Source: Acidovorax sp. DW039 | Lineage (GTDB): Bacteria; Pseudomonadota; Gammaproteobacteria; Burkholderiales; Burkholderiaceae_C | NCBI RefSeq assembly: GCF_037101375.1 | Contig: NZ_AP029019.1 | Coordinates: 3,081,001-3,145,000 of the forward strand | Reading direction: 5' to 3' | Length of the DNA stretch: 64,000 nt | Shown here: piece after piece, positions 35,413 through 44,382 of the stretch | How positions within the stretch are numbered: the stretch's first letter is position 1 | Layout of the letters: each line of letters begins with the position of its first letter | Program-made: the position numbers and the translations under genes | Notes under the pieces: model-generated | What the model saw: the letters and a program-made list of their open reading frames with translations, nothing else | Told to the model about the DNA's origin: nothing | The model's database searches: none

Positions 35413-37350
35413 ATGCCCAAACGCCGTATTTCTTTGGCCGACCTGCACCGCAACGCCATGGGCCAGGGTCAGGCCTTGCTGGGCAGCGTGCCCGCTGAAG
35501 CCCCTCGCGCCCTGGGCGGGTTTGACACCCACGGCATCAGCCAGCACGCCCACCCCACGGTGGCCGACATCAGCGAATGCCTGTTCTTCTCGCCTGGCGA
35601 CGGGCGCATCTGGCTGCAAGACCAGCGCATGGTGCTGCTGCACGCTGAGGCCCTGGGCGCGCTGCGGCGCGAGCTGATCGACAGCATTGGCCTGGACAAG
35701 GCCCGCGGCCTGCTGACCCGCGCAGGCTATGTGAGCGGCGCACGCGACGCCCGCCTGGTGCGCAAGCAGTGGCCCGATGTAGAGCCCCAGGCCGCTGCCC
35801 TGGCAGGCACCCGCCTGCACGCGCTGGAGGGCGTGGTGCAGGTAGAGGTGGTACACGCCCGCTACAACGCCGAGCTGGGCGACTACGACGGCGAATTCCT
35901 CTGGCACAACTCCAGCGAGGACGACGAGCACATTGCTGCCTACGGCGTGGGCGGCTCGCCCGCATGCTGGATGCAGGTGGGCTACGCCACTGGCTACGTC
36001 AGCACCCTGTTTGGCCGCATGATCGTTTTTCGTGAGGTGGAGTGCCGATCGTCCGGCGCAGCGCATTGCCGCGTGATCGGCAAATCGGCCGAGCGCTGGG
36101 ACGACCCCGAGCAAGACCTCTTCTACCTGAACGCGCAAGACTTTGTAGGCACCCCGCCCGCCGCGCTGGCCGACAAGCTGCTGGGCAAAGCAGGCCGCAC
36201 CACCTACCTGGGCACGCCACCCGGCAAGGCACCTGCTACCCCGCCTACTCACCCCACCCCCACTGCAGCAGAGCCCACCGCCCACGCCACCATGGTGGGC
36301 GCGTCATCCGCCTTTAACGCTGCCTGCCACATGCTGCAGCGCGTGGCCCCCACCGCCGCCACTGTGCTGTTCACCGGGGAATCGGGCGTGGGCAAGGAAA
36401 TGTTTGCCAGCATGCTCCACCGCATCAGCCCGCGCAGCAGCCAGCCGTTTGTGGCCATCAACTGCGCAGCCATCCCCGAAACGCTGGTGGAGAGCGAACT
36501 CTTTGGTGTGGAGCGCGGTGCCTACACCGGCGCAGGCACATCCCGCCCCGGCCGGTTTGAGCGCGCCCACGGCGGCACCCTCTTCCTCGACGAAATCGGC
36601 ACGCTCAGCCTGGTAGCCCAGGGCAAGCTGCTGCGCGCCCTGCAAGAAGGCGAGGTCGAGCGCGTTGGCGGCACCCGCACCGTGCGCGTGGACGTGCGCC
36701 TGGTGGCCGCCACCAACGTTGACCTGCGCCAGGCCGTGCGCGAGGGCAGCTTCCGCGAGGACTTGTTCTACCGCCTCAACGTCTTCCCCATCCACCTGCC
36801 CCCGCTGCGCGAGCGGCGCGACGACATCCCACTGCTGATGAGCCACTTCTTGGCCCACTACCAGCGCAAGCACCAGCGGCAGGTGCCCGGCTTCAGTCAA
36901 ACTGCGGTGAAGGCGATGTTTCACTACCCCTTCCCCGGCAACATCCGCGAGCTGCAGAACCTGATTGAACGCGCGGTGATCTTGGCGACGGATGGCGAGC
37001 CAATTGAGCCGCACCATCTGTTTGCGGGGGGTGAGCAAAGCGGCGGCGGGGTGATGTCGCTGCACTTGCAAGGCAACAGCGGGGGGACGTTGCATGCGCA
37101 GGGGTTGGCGGGTGTGGGGGCTGCTGCGATACAGGTTCCGCAAACCGCTGCAGCAGCGAGTGTGCGGGCTGGTGCGGGGCCAATGCCTGCCGCTGCGCCG
37201 GTGGTGGCACCGCTGCACCAGGCGGAAGAGCAGATGCTGCGGCAGGCCCTGCAGAGCGCGGGGGGGAACGTGGCGCTGGCTGGGAGGTTGCTGGGGATCA
37301 GCCGCGCGACGATGGCTTATCGGGTGAGAAAGTTTGGGATTAGGAATTGA
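35413..37350 (+). CDS. XylR/DmpR-family sigma-54 activator
   Basis: Effector-sensing enhancer-binding protein of 645 residues. The N-terminal XylR_N sensor with V4R domain occupies about 10-240 ([36 protein letters not shown]). The AAA+ domain has Walker A GESGVGKE (322-329), the sigma-54 loop GAYTGA (369-374) and [10 protein letters not shown]. After an unusually long Gly/Ala-rich linker (about 550-600) comes the Fis-type helix-turn-helix [20 protein letters not shown]. It is divergent from the aldehyde operon across the enhancer and promoter. By analogy the A domain binds an aromatic alcohol or related effector directly. Confidence 0.92.
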   Translation: MPKRRISLADLHRNAMGQGQALLGSVPAEAPRALGGFDTHGISQHAHPTVADISECLFFSPGDGRIWLQDQRMVLLHAEALGALRRELIDSIGLDKARGLLTRAGYVSGARDARLVRKQWPDVEPQAAALAGTRLHALEGVVQVEVVHARYNAELGDYDGEFLWHNSSEDDEHIAAYGVGGSPACWMQVGYATGYVSTLFGRMIVFREVECRSSGAAHCRVIGKSAERWDDPEQDLFYLNAQDFVGTPPAALADKLLGKAGRTTYLGTPPGKAPATPPTHPTPTAAEPTAHATMVGASSAFNAACHMLQRVAPTAATVLFTGESGVGKEMFASMLHRISPRSSQPFVAINCAAIPETLVESELFGVERGAYTGAGTSRPGRFERAHGGTLFLDEIGTLSLVAQGKLLRALQEGEVERVGGTRTVRVDVRLVAATNVDLRQAVREGSFREDLFYRLNVFPIHLPPLRERRDDIPLLMSHFLAHYQRKHQRQVPGFSQTAVKAMFHYPFPGNIRELQNLIERAVILATDGEPIEPHHLFAGGEQSGGGVMSLHLQGNSGGTLHAQGLAGVGAAAIQVPQTAAAASVRAGAGPMPAAAPVVAPLHQAEEQMLRQALQSAGGNVALAGRLLGISRATMAYRVRKFGIRN

Positions 37351-37588
37351 GAAGAGGAGCCCAGACGGCAAACCGCCGCTGCGAGGGCCCTGGCGCTCAT
37401 CCGCCAGATCGCCAGCGAAGAAGTGGGCTGCTGCCTCTTGGTGGAAAAGAGCAGAGCTGAAGGGCTCCACAGATGTGTCTGCGGGGGTGCAGCCAAGGAA
37501 GAGCGGGACATGAGCGACGCCGCAGGTAAGATGAGCGGCATCTACTCACCCACCCGGTTCAGCTTGAGAGGTTGTCGGTTTCTCCGAC

Positions 37589-38212
37589 ATGCTCGACCTC
37601 TCTGCTGCCGTACAAGGCTTTTTGCTTGCCCTGGGCCTTTTCGTCTGCCCCGGCCCCAAGGACGTTCTGGTTTTCCGCGAGGCACTTCTGGGGCGCTCTC
37701 GGGCAGTGCTTGTCGCCATCAGTAGTGGCAGCGACCTTGTCCTGATTGCCGTGGGCGTTCTCGGTGTCTCTGCGGCGCTTGAAACCTTTCCCTCTCTCCA
37801 AATGCTCTTGCAGGCCGCAGGCGTGGCCCTGCTCCTCGGTCACGCTGTGCACGCGGCGTGTGCTGCATCAAAAGGGTCCTCTGCAGTTCTTGTCTCTGCG
37901 ACCCAAGAGGCCAACGGAAGTTGGGTGCGCCGCCTCTTGGTGATGTCTCTGGGCAACCCTGCCTCATGGCTCGATACCGTGGTCATCCTTGGATCGGTGG
38001 GGGCAGCACTACCCTCCTCAGCCAGTGTGACCTTCTCCTTGGGTGCCGTGTGCGCGTCGGTCGTGTGGTTCACCGCGTGGGTCTTTCTGGCCAGGGGCAC
38101 CAGCCACTGGCTGACCTCGCCAAAGAGCTGGCAGATCGTGGATGCAGTGACGGCGATGGCCATGTTCGGCATGGCGCTCTGGCTGACCAAGGATCTTGCT
38201 GCCCTGTTCTGA
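37589..38212 (+). CDS. LysE-family amino-acid exporter
   Basis: Inner-membrane protein of 207 residues with about six hydrophobic helices and the LysE/RhtB start LALGLFVCPGPKDVLVFREA. The internal SLGNPASWLDTVVILGSVG matches the second half-motif of the arginine/lysine exporter group. GC is a little lower than in neighbours. The 240 bp before it (37351-37588) contain no recognisable gene or signal. Export of a basic amino acid is the family role; the true substrate is unknown. Confidence 0.8.
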   Translation: MLDLSAAVQGFLLALGLFVCPGPKDVLVFREALLGRSRAVLVAISSGSDLVLIAVGVLGVSAALETFPSLQMLLQAAGVALLLGHAVHAACAASKGSSAVLVSATQEANGSWVRRLLVMSLGNPASWLDTVVILGSVGAALPSSASVTFSLGAVCASVVWFTAWVFLARGTSHWLTSPKSWQIVDAVTAMAMFGMALWLTKDLAALF

Positions 38213-38294
38213 CCACGCACCTGCGCGTGGATCGTGTGGCGAAGTGCCCGTGTGCTCAGGCAGTTGCTTCCAAACCGCCGCCTGGATTCAAAAC

Positions 38295-38702
38295 CTACTG
38301 CTGCTTGTGCACGTACTTGGCAAAGTTATCCAGAATGGACTGCCAACCCTGACGCTGCTGCTCGACCGAGTGCTGCTGTTCCGCGTCGAAAGTGACACGT
38401 ACCTTGACACCGTTGGTTGCACGGCTGAATTCCACCACGGCACCCCGCTCACCAAACGAGTATTCAATGAGCTGGTGTGGAACGACTTTCGTATAGGTGC
38501 CCGCAAAGTCAAAGCCAAAGCTGCCGTCCTTGGCTTCCATGCGGGATGAGAACGAGCCTCCCTCGCGCAAGTCCACCGTGGACTGTGTGGTGTGCCAGTC
38601 GTCTGATGCTGCGTTCCATTGCTTGATGTCCTCTGGCGTCGTGTAAGCGCTCCAGACCCGGTCGATGGGAGCGTTGACAGTGGTTTCCACGGTGATCTTC
38701 AT
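38295..38702 (-). CDS. SRPBCC (AHSA1-like) domain protein
   Basis: Small cytoplasmic protein of 135 residues with the START/AHSA1 fold marks: ITVETTVNAPIDRVWSAYTT, GGSFSSRMEAKDGSFGFDF and the C-terminal helix QGWQSILDNFAKYV. ATG 38702 has AAGGAGG. These proteins bind hydrophobic ligands; no specific role can be assigned. Convergent with the LysE gene. Confidence 0.83.
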   Translation of the reverse strand: MKITVETTVNAPIDRVWSAYTTPEDIKQWNAASDDWHTTQSTVDLREGGSFSSRMEAKDGSFGFDFAGTYTKVVPHQLIEYSFGERGAVVEFSRATNGVKVRVTFDAEQQHSVEQQRQGWQSILDNFAKYVHKQQ

Positions 38703-38854
38703 GCGGCCTCCTTGTGTGCTGGTTCACCAGTATGCGATGCAAGAGCTTGGCGGTCGAAGCAAAACGAGGGGATCGAATGGGTCGGATCGCAGGAGTCAGG
38801 TCTTGCAATTTGCCCCTAGAACCCGCTCGCGTCGAACTGACTCAAGACCAAATC

Positions 38855-38905
38855 GCCCGCTAGCGCTTGATAGACGGGCGCATGCAGTATCAAAACGATA
38901 GCAAA
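38855..38905 (-). repeat. Short interspersed repeat copy 4 (diverged)
   Basis: Minus-strand copy: TTTGATACTGCATGCGCCCG, TCTATCAAGCGCTAGCGGG. The stem bases are partly lost (GCGCCC against AAGCGC). It lies between the SRPBCC gene and the end of the photolyase operon and may lie in that operon's 3' trailer. Confidence 0.5.
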
Positions 38906-38928
38906 ACGCTTTGATCGCACCAGCGCGG

Positions 38929-39666
38929 CTACCAAGGCAGCTTGTCCCCGCTGTACGCATAAAACCCGCCCGTTTCTTCCACAGGCACCCTATCCAGCAC
39001 CCGCAACATATCCCCCGCCGCATCAGCAGCCGGGCGGCCAATTTCTGCGCCATTGAACGGAGCCGACAAGGCTGAATTGACGGTGCCTGGGTGCAGCGCT
39101 ACCAGCACGGCCTGCGGGTAGGTACGGGCCACTTCGATGGACGCGGTTTTGACCACCATGTTGAGCGCGGCCTTGCTGGCGCGGTAGCTGTACCAACCAC
39201 CCAGGCGGTTGTCGCCAATGCTGCCCACCTTGGCCGACAGCACGGCCAGCAGGCTGCGGCCCTGCTTGGGCAGCAGCGGCGCAAAGTGGGCCAGCACCAG
39301 CGCGGGGCCAAAGGTGTTGGTGCGGAAGGTGGCCTCTATCTGCGCGTAGTTCAACTGGCCCAGGCGCTTTTCGGGCATGCCGTGGGGGCCGTGCAGCAGG
39401 CCTGCGGCGTGGATGATGCAGTGCCACGGGCCCTGGGCCTTGAGTTGCTGGGCGGCAGTGGCGATGGTGGCTTCGTCGTCCAAGTCCACCGCTGGGTTGG
39501 TATGACGGCCCAGCCCCACAGCCAGGGCGCAGCGTGGGTCGGCCTGCAGGTGGGCGAGAAAGGCGCTGCCGATGGCGCCGGTGGAGCCGATGACGATGAC
39601 GCGGTAACCCTCGGGCAATGACTGCAAAGAGGTGAACGGCGTTGCGGTGGGCTGAGCTTGTGACAT
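38929..39666 (-). CDS. Short-chain dehydrogenase, last gene of the photolyase operon
   Basis: SDR of 245 residues, CsgA-like group: cofactor loop VIGSTGAIGSAFLAH, HAAGLLHG in place of the usual NNAG, VLSAKVGSIGDN and the catalytic YSYRASKAALNM (Tyr-x3-Lys). It starts 42 bp after the FeS-photolyase stop on the same strand. SDRs of this type often accompany photolyase genes in light-response clusters; the substrate is unknown. Confidence 0.85.
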   Translation of the reverse strand: MSQAQPTATPFTSLQSLPEGYRVIVIGSTGAIGSAFLAHLQADPRCALAVGLGRHTNPAVDLDDEATIATAAQQLKAQGPWHCIIHAAGLLHGPHGMPEKRLGQLNYAQIEATFRTNTFGPALVLAHFAPLLPKQGRSLLAVLSAKVGSIGDNRLGGWYSYRASKAALNMVVKTASIEVARTYPQAVLVALHPGTVNSALSAPFNGAEIGRPAADAAGDMLRVLDRVPVEETGGFYAYSGDKLPW

Positions 39667-39708
39667 GGCGCGGTCCGGTGAGGGTTTGATGGAGGGGCAG
39701 CAGGGGGG

Positions 39709-41271
39709 CTACAGCGCATCCAGCCGCGTGCGCAGACTGACAGCATGCTCACGCAGCGCATCCAGCTGCGGGCCCTGCATCTTCTGCAACTGGCGGTACA
39801 CCATGCCGAGGCGAAAGTTGTTGCCCAGCGTGCCTTCGTTGCGCACAAAAAAGTCCCAGTAAAGCGCGTTGTACGGGCAGGCGCGCTCACCCACTTTTTG
39901 CTTTTTGTCGTAGTGGCAGCCGCTGCAGTAGTCGCTCATGCGGTCGATGTAGGCGGCGCTGCTCACATAGGGTTTGGTGGCCAGCAGGCCGCCGTCGGCA
40001 AACTGGCTCATGCCCACGGTGTTGGGCACTTCCACCCATTCGAAGGCGTCGATGTACACGCCCAGGTACCAGCGGTGCACGGCGGCAGGGTCAAGCCCCG
40101 CCAGAAGCGCAAAGTTGCCGATGACCATGAGACGCTGGATGTGGTGGGCATACGCATGCTCCAGCGACTGGCCCACGGCGTGCTGCATGCAGCGCATACG
40201 GGTTTGGCCCGTCCAGAACCATTCGGGCAGCGGCATGCTGTGGCCAAGGGCGTTGCGCTCGTCGTAGCCGGGCATGTGGGCCCAGTAGATGCCGCGTACG
40301 TATTCGCGCCAGCCGAGGATCTGGCGGACAAAGCCCTCCACCGCAGGCAGGGGCGCAGCGCCTGCGTGGTACGCGGCCTGGGCGCGTTGCACCACCTCGT
40401 GCGGGCACAGCATTTTGGTGTTGAGTGCGAAGGACAGCAGCGAGTGAAAGAGCCGCGCGCTCTTGGTGCTCATGGCGTCTTCATACGCGCCAAAGTCGGG
40501 CAGCGTGGTGGTGATGAAGTGGTCGAGCCACGCCAGTGCCTCGGCCCGGTTCAGCGGCCAGCGCAGCGCGTGGGCCTGCGGGTTGCCAAAGCTTTGCACG
40601 CCCGCGGCCTGGATGGTGGCCCACAGGGCGCTGTGGTCGTGCGTGGGGCGGTCGTCAGGCGGCAAAGCAGGCGTGCCGGGCCAGGGCTTGCGGTTGTCGT
40701 GGTCGTAGTTCCATTGGCCGCCTTCAGGCTCGCCAGCCTCGTCGATCAGCACGCTGTGGCGCTGGCGCATGCGGCGGTAGAAGTGCTCCATGAGCCACTG
40801 CTTGCGACCCTTGAACACTTCGGCCATCTCAGTGCGGGTGGTGTAGAAGTGCTCGCTGCTGACGGCTTGCACGGCAAAGGGTTGCTCTGCACCCCAGGTG
40901 CGCAGTTGCTCGTCCAGCCGCCATTCGTCGGGGTGCTGGTATTGCAGCGTCTGCGCGCCATAGTGGGCCATCAGGGCAGCCAGGTTGTCGGGGATGGACT
41001 GGCGGTTGCTGGGGTCGTCAATCGCCACGTAGCGCACGCGGTGACCGGCTTCGCGAAGGTGGCGGGCCAGGTCGCGCATGGCGGCGAAGATGGCGAGGAT
41101 TTTTTGCGCGTGGTGCAGCACGTAGTCGGTCTCTTGCCGCACTTCCATCAACACGTAGACAACGCCGTCGTCCTGCGTGGCAAACCATGAATGCTCGGGG
41201 TTGAGCTGGTCGCCCAGCAGCAGGCGCAGCGTGTGGGCACGCTGTGGGGTGGAGGGTTGCGGCGTGGTCAT
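39709..41271 (-). CDS. phrB: Iron-sulfur bacterial cryptochrome/photolyase (FeS-BCP, PhrB type)
   Basis: Flavoprotein of 520 residues of the (6-4)-photolyase-like prokaryotic group. N-terminal LRLLLGDQLNPEHSWF and DYVLHHAQKILAIFAAMRDL are diagnostic. The four [4Fe-4S] ligands can be placed: Cys361 (RMRCMQHA), Cys449 and Cys452 (DYCSGCHYD) and Cys465 (ERACPYNALYWDFF). Their spacing of 88, 3 and 13 equals that of Agrobacterium PhrB (350, 438, 441, 454). Start ATG 41271 overlaps the CRY-DASH stop (ATGA). Repair of (6-4) photoproducts is the known role of this group. Confidence 0.93.
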   Translation of the reverse strand: MTTPQPSTPQRAHTLRLLLGDQLNPEHSWFATQDDGVVYVLMEVRQETDYVLHHAQKILAIFAAMRDLARHLREAGHRVRYVAIDDPSNRQSIPDNLAALMAHYGAQTLQYQHPDEWRLDEQLRTWGAEQPFAVQAVSSEHFYTTRTEMAEVFKGRKQWLMEHFYRRMRQRHSVLIDEAGEPEGGQWNYDHDNRKPWPGTPALPPDDRPTHDHSALWATIQAAGVQSFGNPQAHALRWPLNRAEALAWLDHFITTTLPDFGAYEDAMSTKSARLFHSLLSFALNTKMLCPHEVVQRAQAAYHAGAAPLPAVEGFVRQILGWREYVRGIYWAHMPGYDERNALGHSMPLPEWFWTGQTRMRCMQHAVGQSLEHAYAHHIQRLMVIGNFALLAGLDPAAVHRWYLGVYIDAFEWVEVPNTVGMSQFADGGLLATKPYVSSAAYIDRMSDYCSGCHYDKKQKVGERACPYNALYWDFFVRNEGTLGNNFRLGMVYRQLQKMQGPQLDALREHAVSLRTRLDAL

Positions 41272-42584
41272 GCTGTGCCCCACATGCGGCGGTAGCTGCC
41301 GTCGGCGTCGTGGTCTTGCGCCTGCTTGATGGGGTTGAAGCGGCGCCCCCCGCGCGGGTCGGTGCCGCGCCCGGCGATGTAGAGCCAGTTGGCCTGGTTG
41401 CTGTACACGTCGTAGTCCACCAGTTGCGATTCAAACCATGCAGCGCCTGCGCGCAAGTCGCCCCGCAGGTCATAAATGAGGTAGCTGGCCACCACCTGAC
41501 GCAGGCGGTTGCTGAGGTAGCCTGTGGCGGCCAGCTCGCGCATGGCGGCATCGACCAGGGGCTGGCCGGTATCGCCCCGGCACCAGCGCTCAAAACCGCG
41601 TGGGTTGTGTGGGGCGGGTGGCAGCTCTGACAAGCCGCGCGCCCGGTACAGCGCCGCGCCGTATTGCAGGTGCAGCAACCGAAAGTAGTCGCGCCACAGC
41701 AGCTCAAACCACAGCCAGTAGGTGCCATCGTTGGCACCGTGGTCACGCTCAAAGGTTTTCAGATCGGCATCAATCTGGCGCGGAGACAGCGCGCCGGTAG
41801 CCAACCAGGGCGAGAACTTGCTGGAGTAGTCCAGCCCCGTGAGCCCGTTGCGTGTGTCCTTGTAGCTGTGGGGCAGCTTGCGGGCCAGGTACTGCGCCAG
41901 GTGGGCCAGCGCAGCGGACTCGCTGCCGTCGCAAGCGGGCGTTCCGTACGGGAAGGATGAACGGACATCGCTGCCCTGCGGTGGTGCGGGTTGCAGGATG
42001 GCTGCGGCGCCCTGCTCTGCACCCACCGCCTGCAACACGGGTGCGGGCACGTCAGGTTGCGGCAGCAGCCGGGCGGGTGCAGGCAATGGCACAGCGGGGG
42101 TGATGCCTGCGCGCTCTACCTTTTGGCGGAAGGTGGTGAACACGCCGGGCAACTGGTCTACCGGCCATGGCATGCGTGCCGGGGGCAGCAGGCTGCTGTG
42201 CCACACGGCGCGCACCTGCAGGCCAGCGGCGCGCAGTGCAGCCACCTCGGCCTGTTCGTAGGGGGCGGCAATGTCTTCGCACACCACGGTGGTGGCACCC
42301 ACGGCCTTTGCCAGCTGCGGCAAGGCGGTGGCGGGAGGGGCTTGGCAGATGAGCAGTGGGTTGCCCAGTGCGCTCATCTGCCCTTGCAGACCGCGCAGTG
42401 CGGCGGCGGTGAAGGCGCGGCGGTGCGCGCACACACGGGCAAAGCCCCAGGGCGTGGATTCATCAGGCGCAGGCAGGCACACCACAGGCAGCAGGTGCGT
42501 GGCACCACTGGTGAGGGCTGCACGCAGCGCGGGTTGGTCGTGCAGGCGCAGGTCGTTGCGGAACCAGAACAGCACGGTGCTCAT
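41268..42584 (-). CDS. Cryptochrome DASH-type photolyase
   Basis: Photolyase/cryptochrome of 438 residues. The N-terminal alpha/beta domain starts [20 protein letters not shown]; the FAD domain has DASH-type blocks [57 protein letters not shown] and [24 protein letters not shown] proteins repair pyrimidine dimers in single-stranded DNA and may signal. The C-terminus stops soon after [10 protein letters not shown], without an extension. Starts in the DUF2256 stop and ends in the FeS-BCP start, both ATGA overlaps. Confidence 0.92.
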   Translation of the reverse strand: MSTVLFWFRNDLRLHDQPALRAALTSGATHLLPVVCLPAPDESTPWGFARVCAHRRAFTAAALRGLQGQMSALGNPLLICQAPPATALPQLAKAVGATTVVCEDIAAPYEQAEVAALRAAGLQVRAVWHSSLLPPARMPWPVDQLPGVFTTFRQKVERAGITPAVPLPAPARLLPQPDVPAPVLQAVGAEQGAAAILQPAPPQGSDVRSSFPYGTPACDGSESAALAHLAQYLARKLPHSYKDTRNGLTGLDYSSKFSPWLATGALSPRQIDADLKTFERDHGANDGTYWLWFELLWRDYFRLLHLQYGAALYRARGLSELPPAPHNPRGFERWCRGDTGQPLVDAAMRELAATGYLSNRLRQVVASYLIYDLRGDLRAGAAWFESQLVDYDVYSNQANWLYIAGRGTDPRGGRRFNPIKQAQDHDADGSYRRMWGTA

Positions 42585-42754
42585 GCGGCGCCCTCCCCTG
42601 CGGACTTCTCGCTGCGCTTGCGTTCGGTGCGGCAGCGGTCAGAGCAGTACTTCACCTCGTCCCACACCTTTTCCCACTTCTTGCGCCAGGTAAAGGGCAG
42701 GCCGCAGTGTTGGCAGGTCTTTTGCGGAAGGTCGGATTTTTTGCGCATGCGCAT
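42581..42754 (-). CDS. DUF2256 family zinc-finger peptide
   Basis: A 57-residue basic protein. Four cysteines in [14 protein letters not shown] and [12 protein letters not shown] form a compact treble-clef-like zinc site, the DUF2256 pattern. The start is ATG 42754 (or 42748 two codons later), 3 bp after the upstream photolyase stop; its own stop overlaps the CRY-DASH start. DUF2256 genes are repeatedly found beside photolyases, so a role in photolyase function or DNA/RNA binding is plausible, but none has been assigned. Confidence 0.87.
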   Translation of the reverse strand: MRMRKKSDLPQKTCQHCGLPFTWRKKWEKVWDEVKYCSDRCRTERKRSEKSAGEGAA

Positions 42755-42757
42755 GGT

Positions 42758-44329
42758 TCAAAAGTCCAGGGTTTGCTGCTGGGGGTGCTGGACGGCGTTG
42801 CGCGCGCGGGCCTGGGCACGCGCCCGTGCGCTGCCGCCATCGCGAAACTGGCGGGAGCCGTGCTTTTCCACAATCGCAGCCTGGGCGGCGCGCACAGCGG
42901 GCTGGGCGCGCAGGCCGTGCACACGGGCCTTGGCGGTGCGGGTGGCGGTGTCCAGGTCTACCAGCGGCACGGCAATGTCGTGGCCCACGCGCACGCCGCA
43001 GCGGGCCTGCACATCGGGCGGCATGCGCCAGGGCTCTAGCAGCCAGGCATCGGGCACGCGGCGCAAGGCGGGCAGCCACTGGCGCACAAAGTGGCCGTGG
43101 GGATCATGGTCTTGCGCCTGCTTGATGGGGTTGTAGACGCGGGTGGTGTTGATGCCGGTGGTGCCCGCCTGCATTTGCATCTGGCTCCAGTGGATGCCGG
43201 GCTCGTAGTCCAGAAACTGGCGGGCCAGCCACTCGCCCACGGGCCGCCAGTGCAGCCACAGCGGGTACGAGGCCACCGACACCAGCATGGCCCGCATGCG
43301 GAAGTTGATCCAACCCGTCTCGCGCAGCATGGCCACACAAGCGTCCACCATGGGCCAGCCGGTACGCCCGGCGACCAGGGCATCGAAGTGAGCGGGGTTC
43401 CATTCGCCTTCGCGCAGGCCGTTGTAGCCACGGTGCAGGTTGTGGTGCTCCAGCGCGGGCTCGGATTCGAGCTTTTGGATGAAATGGCAGTGCCAGTGCA
43501 GACGGCTCATGAAGGCGGCGAGCCCCTTGCGCTGCCAGGCGGCTCCAGGCTCGGTGCTGCCTTTGAGCTGTTGCTGGCGGCGCTGGGTGGCCTGCACCAC
43601 CTCGCGCATGCCCAGGCAACCCAGAGCCAGGTAGGGAGACAGGCGCGAGCAGGCACTGGGCGCGGTCAGCGGCGATGAGATGCCGCCCCTATAGCCCTGG
43701 CTGCGCTCTGCCAAAAATTCTTGCAGCACGCGCAGACCTTCTTTGCGGCCACCTCGCTGGCGCTGGGGTGGGTCGTGCGCAGCCAAGCCCAGCGCGGCCC
43801 CGCTGGGCCAGGGCTGTGCGGGCCACGGCAGTGTGCGGCTTTGCACGGCCTCTGGCGCGGGGGCGGGCACCACGGGCGTATGCATGAAGGCCTGCCAGTG
43901 CTGGTGCCAGTCACCACGCGAGCGCAGGCGGCGCACCACGCCGTGCTGCGGCCATTCGCGCCAAGCCACGCCCTGCGTGCGGCACCAGCGGCCCACGGCC
44001 AGGTCGCGGGCATAGGTATGGGCGTTGCCCGTTTCTTCGTGTGCCACCAGTGTGTGGAAGGGGGCCAGCGCGTGCAGGCGGGCCAGCACGTCCACCACCT
44101 CGCCCACGGCCACCTGCAGCGTGGCACCGCGCCGCTGCAGAGCTTGGGCCAGGTCGTGCAGGCTTTCTTGCACAAAGTGGTAGTGCTGCAGGGCCGCATC
44201 GGGCTGCGCCCACAGGCTGGGCTCGACGACATACAGGCACAACACCGGGCCACTGGCGGCAGCATGGTGCAGCGGCGCGTGGTCGTGCACGCGCAAGTCG
44301 CGTTTGAACCAGACGACGGTGTAGCTCAT
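42758..44329 (-). CDS. Deoxyribodipyrimidine photolyase / cryptochrome family protein
   Basis: Third photolyase-superfamily protein of the operon, 523 residues. N-terminal VVWFKRDLRVHDHAPLHHAA is the antenna-binding alpha/beta domain. The FAD domain has SPYLALGCLGMREVVQATQR, FMSRLHWHCHFIQKLESEP, GWPMVDACVAMLRETGWINF and GIHWSQMQMQAGTTGINTTR. The last 90 residues are basic and Ala/Arg-rich. Repair of cyclobutane dimers or blue-light sensing are the options. The ribosome-binding region is formed wholly by a (GGGCA) pentanucleotide repeat ending at the ATG. Confidence 0.9.
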   Translation of the reverse strand: MSYTVVWFKRDLRVHDHAPLHHAAASGPVLCLYVVEPSLWAQPDAALQHYHFVQESLHDLAQALQRRGATLQVAVGEVVDVLARLHALAPFHTLVAHEETGNAHTYARDLAVGRWCRTQGVAWREWPQHGVVRRLRSRGDWHQHWQAFMHTPVVPAPAPEAVQSRTLPWPAQPWPSGAALGLAAHDPPQRQRGGRKEGLRVLQEFLAERSQGYRGGISSPLTAPSACSRLSPYLALGCLGMREVVQATQRRQQQLKGSTEPGAAWQRKGLAAFMSRLHWHCHFIQKLESEPALEHHNLHRGYNGLREGEWNPAHFDALVAGRTGWPMVDACVAMLRETGWINFRMRAMLVSVASYPLWLHWRPVGEWLARQFLDYEPGIHWSQMQMQAGTTGINTTRVYNPIKQAQDHDPHGHFVRQWLPALRRVPDAWLLEPWRMPPDVQARCGVRVGHDIAVPLVDLDTATRTAKARVHGLRAQPAVRAAQAAIVEKHGSRQFRDGGSARARAQARARNAVQHPQQQTLDF

Positions 44330-44356
44330 GCCCTGCCCTGCCCTGCCCTGCCCTGC
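44329..44356. repeat. Pentanucleotide microsatellite (TGCCC)5 over the photolyase ribosome-binding site
   Basis: Five perfect TGCCC units followed by TGC run from the start codon of the photolyase (ATG 44329-44327 on the minus strand) into its leader, so the message reads GCAGGGCAGGGCAGGGCATG. Every unit offers an AGGG Shine-Dalgarno core. Loss or gain of units would change the number and spacing of these cores. Confidence 0.85.
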
Positions 44357-44382
44357 GCCGCTCTGGCCCCGTCAGCCCGCCA

